NCBI GenBank assembly: GCA_016926135.1
Contig: JAFGPH010000051.1
Span: forward strand, 1 to 17,953
Direction: 5' to 3'
DNA length: 17,953 nucleotides
DNA from: Deltaproteobacteria bacterium
GTDB taxonomy: Bacteria > Desulfobacterota > DSM-4660 > Desulfatiglandales > HGW-15
A program made the position numbers and the translations under genes. Below the pieces are notes generated by a model. It was not told where the DNA came from. It was given only the letters and a program-made list of their open reading frames with translations, and made no database searches. Shown here in pieces: positions 16,645 through 17,953 of this stretch (its first letter is position 1; each line of letters opens with the position of its first letter).

Positions 16645-16902
16645 TCAGAATTTCGTGGTCAGGAGCACAACTCCGTACATCGCGATGAGCAGCGCAGAAA
16701 GGACGATCGCCACGTACTTTATTCTCCGTCTTCTACTGGCCCGTTCATAAGTCTTCGGCGTGAACAATGCACAAAAATGACAGTAGTACTCCTCCATGAT
16801 AATGGCCTGGGAACAGTCCTCGCAGATGTTTGCCCCACAACCGGCACATTGATGTACCGCCGGGCGGTCGGGGTGGAATCGGCAGGTGTCTTTTTCTTTC
16901 AT
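16645..16902 (-). CDS. Small B-box-like zinc-finger protein with C-terminal membrane helix
   Basis: This 85-residue protein has eight potential metal ligands: C7, H10, C19, C22, C27, C30, C41 and C44. They are arranged as CxxH...CxxC...CxxC...CxxC. This matches the cross-brace pattern of bacterial B-box-like zinc fingers (FHPDRPAVHQCAGCGANICEDC). After a basic RASRRRR patch (54-60) a single helix at about 62-81 ends the protein, so it should be anchored by its C-terminus with the finger in the cytoplasm. The ATG at 16902 has no clear Shine-Dalgarno. The frame is open to a TTG at 16989, whose extra residues look unlike the family. Function is unknown, and proteins of this kind are often annotated only as zinc-finger proteins. 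It is convergent with fabF. Confidence 0.7.
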   Translation of the reverse strand: MKEKDTCRFHPDRPAVHQCAGCGANICEDCSQAIIMEEYYCHFCALFTPKTYERASRRRRIKYVAIVLSALLIAMYGVVLLTTKF

Positions 16903-17046
16903 GAGACGAACCGAGTCAGGACACCATGTGGTGACCCTATTCCTCACGAAGATAGAGATGCAGAAGATCATGCCTCCGGACAGTCCCAAGGAATTCCGAA
17001 CCCACGCAGTTGTCGATGATCTTTCTGATCGTCGCCTCCTTGGAAA

Positions 17047-17319
17047 TCAGAAGCGATGCTTGGGTCCCGGGGCTGTCGTCAGGCTGTCCTTCAGGCCCTT
17101 CTCCAATATATCGATGATTTGATCGATCGCCGGTTTCTGATCTTCAGGCAACTCGAAGTGCAGTCCTCTTCGCCGATCGGCCTCTCTTCGGCGATCCTGG
17201 ACCTTTCTCCTCCCGCCTACACCCCGTCCTTGACCCCCATGATATTCGGACGACGCTGCTTTCCGGCGGTCCCCGCCTGATCGCCTTTCTTCCTTTCTCC
17301 TGATCGTCACGATGAACAT
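17047..17319 (-). CDS. Small arginine-rich hypothetical protein with (E/D)RR repeats
   Basis: This 90-residue protein has an unusual composition. Residues 7-52 are packed with repeats of the form ERR, DRR and GGRR (RRKEERRSGGDRRK, then GGRRKVQDRRREADRRRG). A short acidic helical region follows (LPEDQKPAIDQIIDILEKGLKDSL, about 57-80). The ERR-x3-DRR style recurs in short proteins and at domain edges in Desulfobacterota. I know no established role, and RNA or nucleotide binding would be a guess. The ATG at 17319 has only a weak upstream AGGGG. The frame is open to 17400 without plausible coding character. It lies on the same strand as, and downstream of, the cyclophilin gene, 95 nt away. Confidence 0.6.
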   Translation of the reverse strand: MFIVTIRRKEERRSGGDRRKAASSEYHGGQGRGVGGRRKVQDRRREADRRRGLHFELPEDQKPAIDQIIDILEKGLKDSLTTAPGPKHRF

Positions 17320-17414
17320 TTTCTCGGGCCCCTGTCCGCCGCAAGGGCGGATGTTCGACCTACGGGTAATCCGCGCCCTCCCATGCGGACTCCTCGACAA
17401 ATCAGCAGACTCCT

Positions 17415-17953
17415 TCAGGCAGGGTTCCTCACCTCCACCCTTACGGAGACCATCCGGTCCCCCTGGCGGATCGCGTCCACCACGTCCTGCCCCTTCACGA
17501 CCTTGCCGAACACCGTGTGCCGGCCGTCCAGGTGGGGCTGGGGTGAGTGGGTGATGAAGAACTGGCTCCCGTTCGTGTTGGGGCCTGCGTTGGCCATGGA
17601 GATCACCCCGGTCTCGTGCTTCAGGGGGTTCCCCTTCAACTCATCCCCGAACTGGTATCCGGGTCCCCCGCGCCCCGTGCCCGTGGGATCACCTCCCTGG
17701 ATCATGAAGTCGCCGATCACCCGGTGGAAGGTCAGGCCGTTGTAGAACGGGGTGCCGGCGGGCCGGTCGCCGCCGCCCAGGTGCAGGCTGCCCTCGGCCA
17801 GGCCGACGAAGTTGATCACGGTCAGCGGGGTCTTGGTGTAGTGGAGTTTGAGGAGGATGTCTCCCCGGTTGGTCACGATTTTGGCGTACAATCCATCTTT
17901 CATTTTCTTTTCCTCAGCGGATTTCTTTTCTTCGGCAGAGAGTGCGGTTTGTC
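17415..17953 (-). CDS. Cyclophilin-type peptidyl-prolyl cis-trans isomerase, 5' end outside the window
   Basis: It catalyses proline isomerisation during protein folding. The cyclophilin domain is complete within the last 162 residues. It has [27 protein letters not shown] (with the catalytic Arg of FHRV), then [20 protein letters not shown] and [12 protein letters not shown]. The position of the drug-binding tryptophan of human cyclophilin A is histidine here. An ATG at 17903 has AGGA upstream, but the frame stays open to the window edge. The preceding 16 codons read [16 protein letters not shown], a charged linker typical of what follows a signal peptide. I therefore infer a longer, probably exported protein whose start lies beyond 17953. 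A cytoplasmic 162-residue form from 17903 is the alternative. Confidence 0.85.
   Translation of the reverse strand, partial: QTALSAEEKKSAEEKKMKDGLYAKIVTNRGDILLKLHYTKTPLTVINFVGLAEGSLHLGGGDRPAGTPFYNGLTFHRVIGDFMIQGGDPTGTGRGGPGYQFGDELKGNPLKHETGVISMANAGPNTNGSQFFITHSPQPHLDGRHTVFGKVVKGQDVVDAIRQGDRMVSVRVEVRNPA

Noticed and set aside
16552..17122. Plus-strand frames (155 and 78 codons) downstream of fabF
   Set aside because: They run antisense to the zinc-finger gene, whose eight ordered Cys/His ligands make the minus strand the coding one.
17335..17352. TCCGCC-GCAAG-GGCGGA hairpin between the cyclophilin and arginine-rich genes
   Set aside because: It has only six paired bases and no T-run follows on the minus strand, so I do not call it a terminator.

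Overview
This is a GC-rich bacterial chromosomal window. Its gene content and protein styles point to a member of the Desulfobacterota (former Deltaproteobacteria). The indicators are a DUF177-rpmF-plsX-fab cluster with a zinc-type L32, an MCP ending in a EEFKDF-like tail, a cysteine-bearing GAF histidine kinase and arginine-rich (E/D)RR proteins. This lineage call is an inference from style. No 16S rRNA or other phylogenetic marker was compared. I see no tRNA, rRNA, CRISPR array, insertion sequence or phage gene.

Left part (1-4000, all minus strand): a six-helix membrane protein of unknown function has its own promoter. It is separated by a terminator from a three-gene chemosensory unit read 3865 to 1133. 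That unit encodes a receiver-like protein without phosphorylation residues, an exported stand-alone Cache-type sensor domain, and a chemoreceptor (MCP) with a four-helix-type periplasmic domain and almost no HAMP linker. An overlapping pair of palindromes lies upstream.

Centre (4013-10640, minus strand): a strong TTGACA/TATACT promoter next to a large inverted repeat drives three closely spaced genes ending at a good intrinsic terminator. They encode a 953-residue class III adenylate cyclase, a hybrid histidine kinase and an NtrC-type sigma-54 response regulator. The cyclase carries an MshEN/GspE-N-like N-terminus, a cyclic-nucleotide domain, two GAF domains and a PAS domain. The layout suggests one signalling module joining cyclic-nucleotide signalling to sigma-54 gene control.

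Right-centre (10656-12354): a small conserved protein on the plus strand converges on a 352-residue minus-strand protein that I cannot assign. The latter has a clear promoter divergent from the lipid operon. A perfect 11-bp inverted repeat lies between the two divergent promoters.

Right part (12327-16543, plus strand): the ribosome/lipid operon is DUF177, rpmF, plsX, fabG, acpP, fabF. It links L32 synthesis with phospholipid and fatty acid synthesis. The fabH and fabD genes that commonly sit between plsX and fabG are absent. An 81-bp spacer takes their place. Converging on this operon are a small zinc-finger membrane protein, a small arginine-rich protein and a cyclophilin whose reading frame runs off the right edge of the window.
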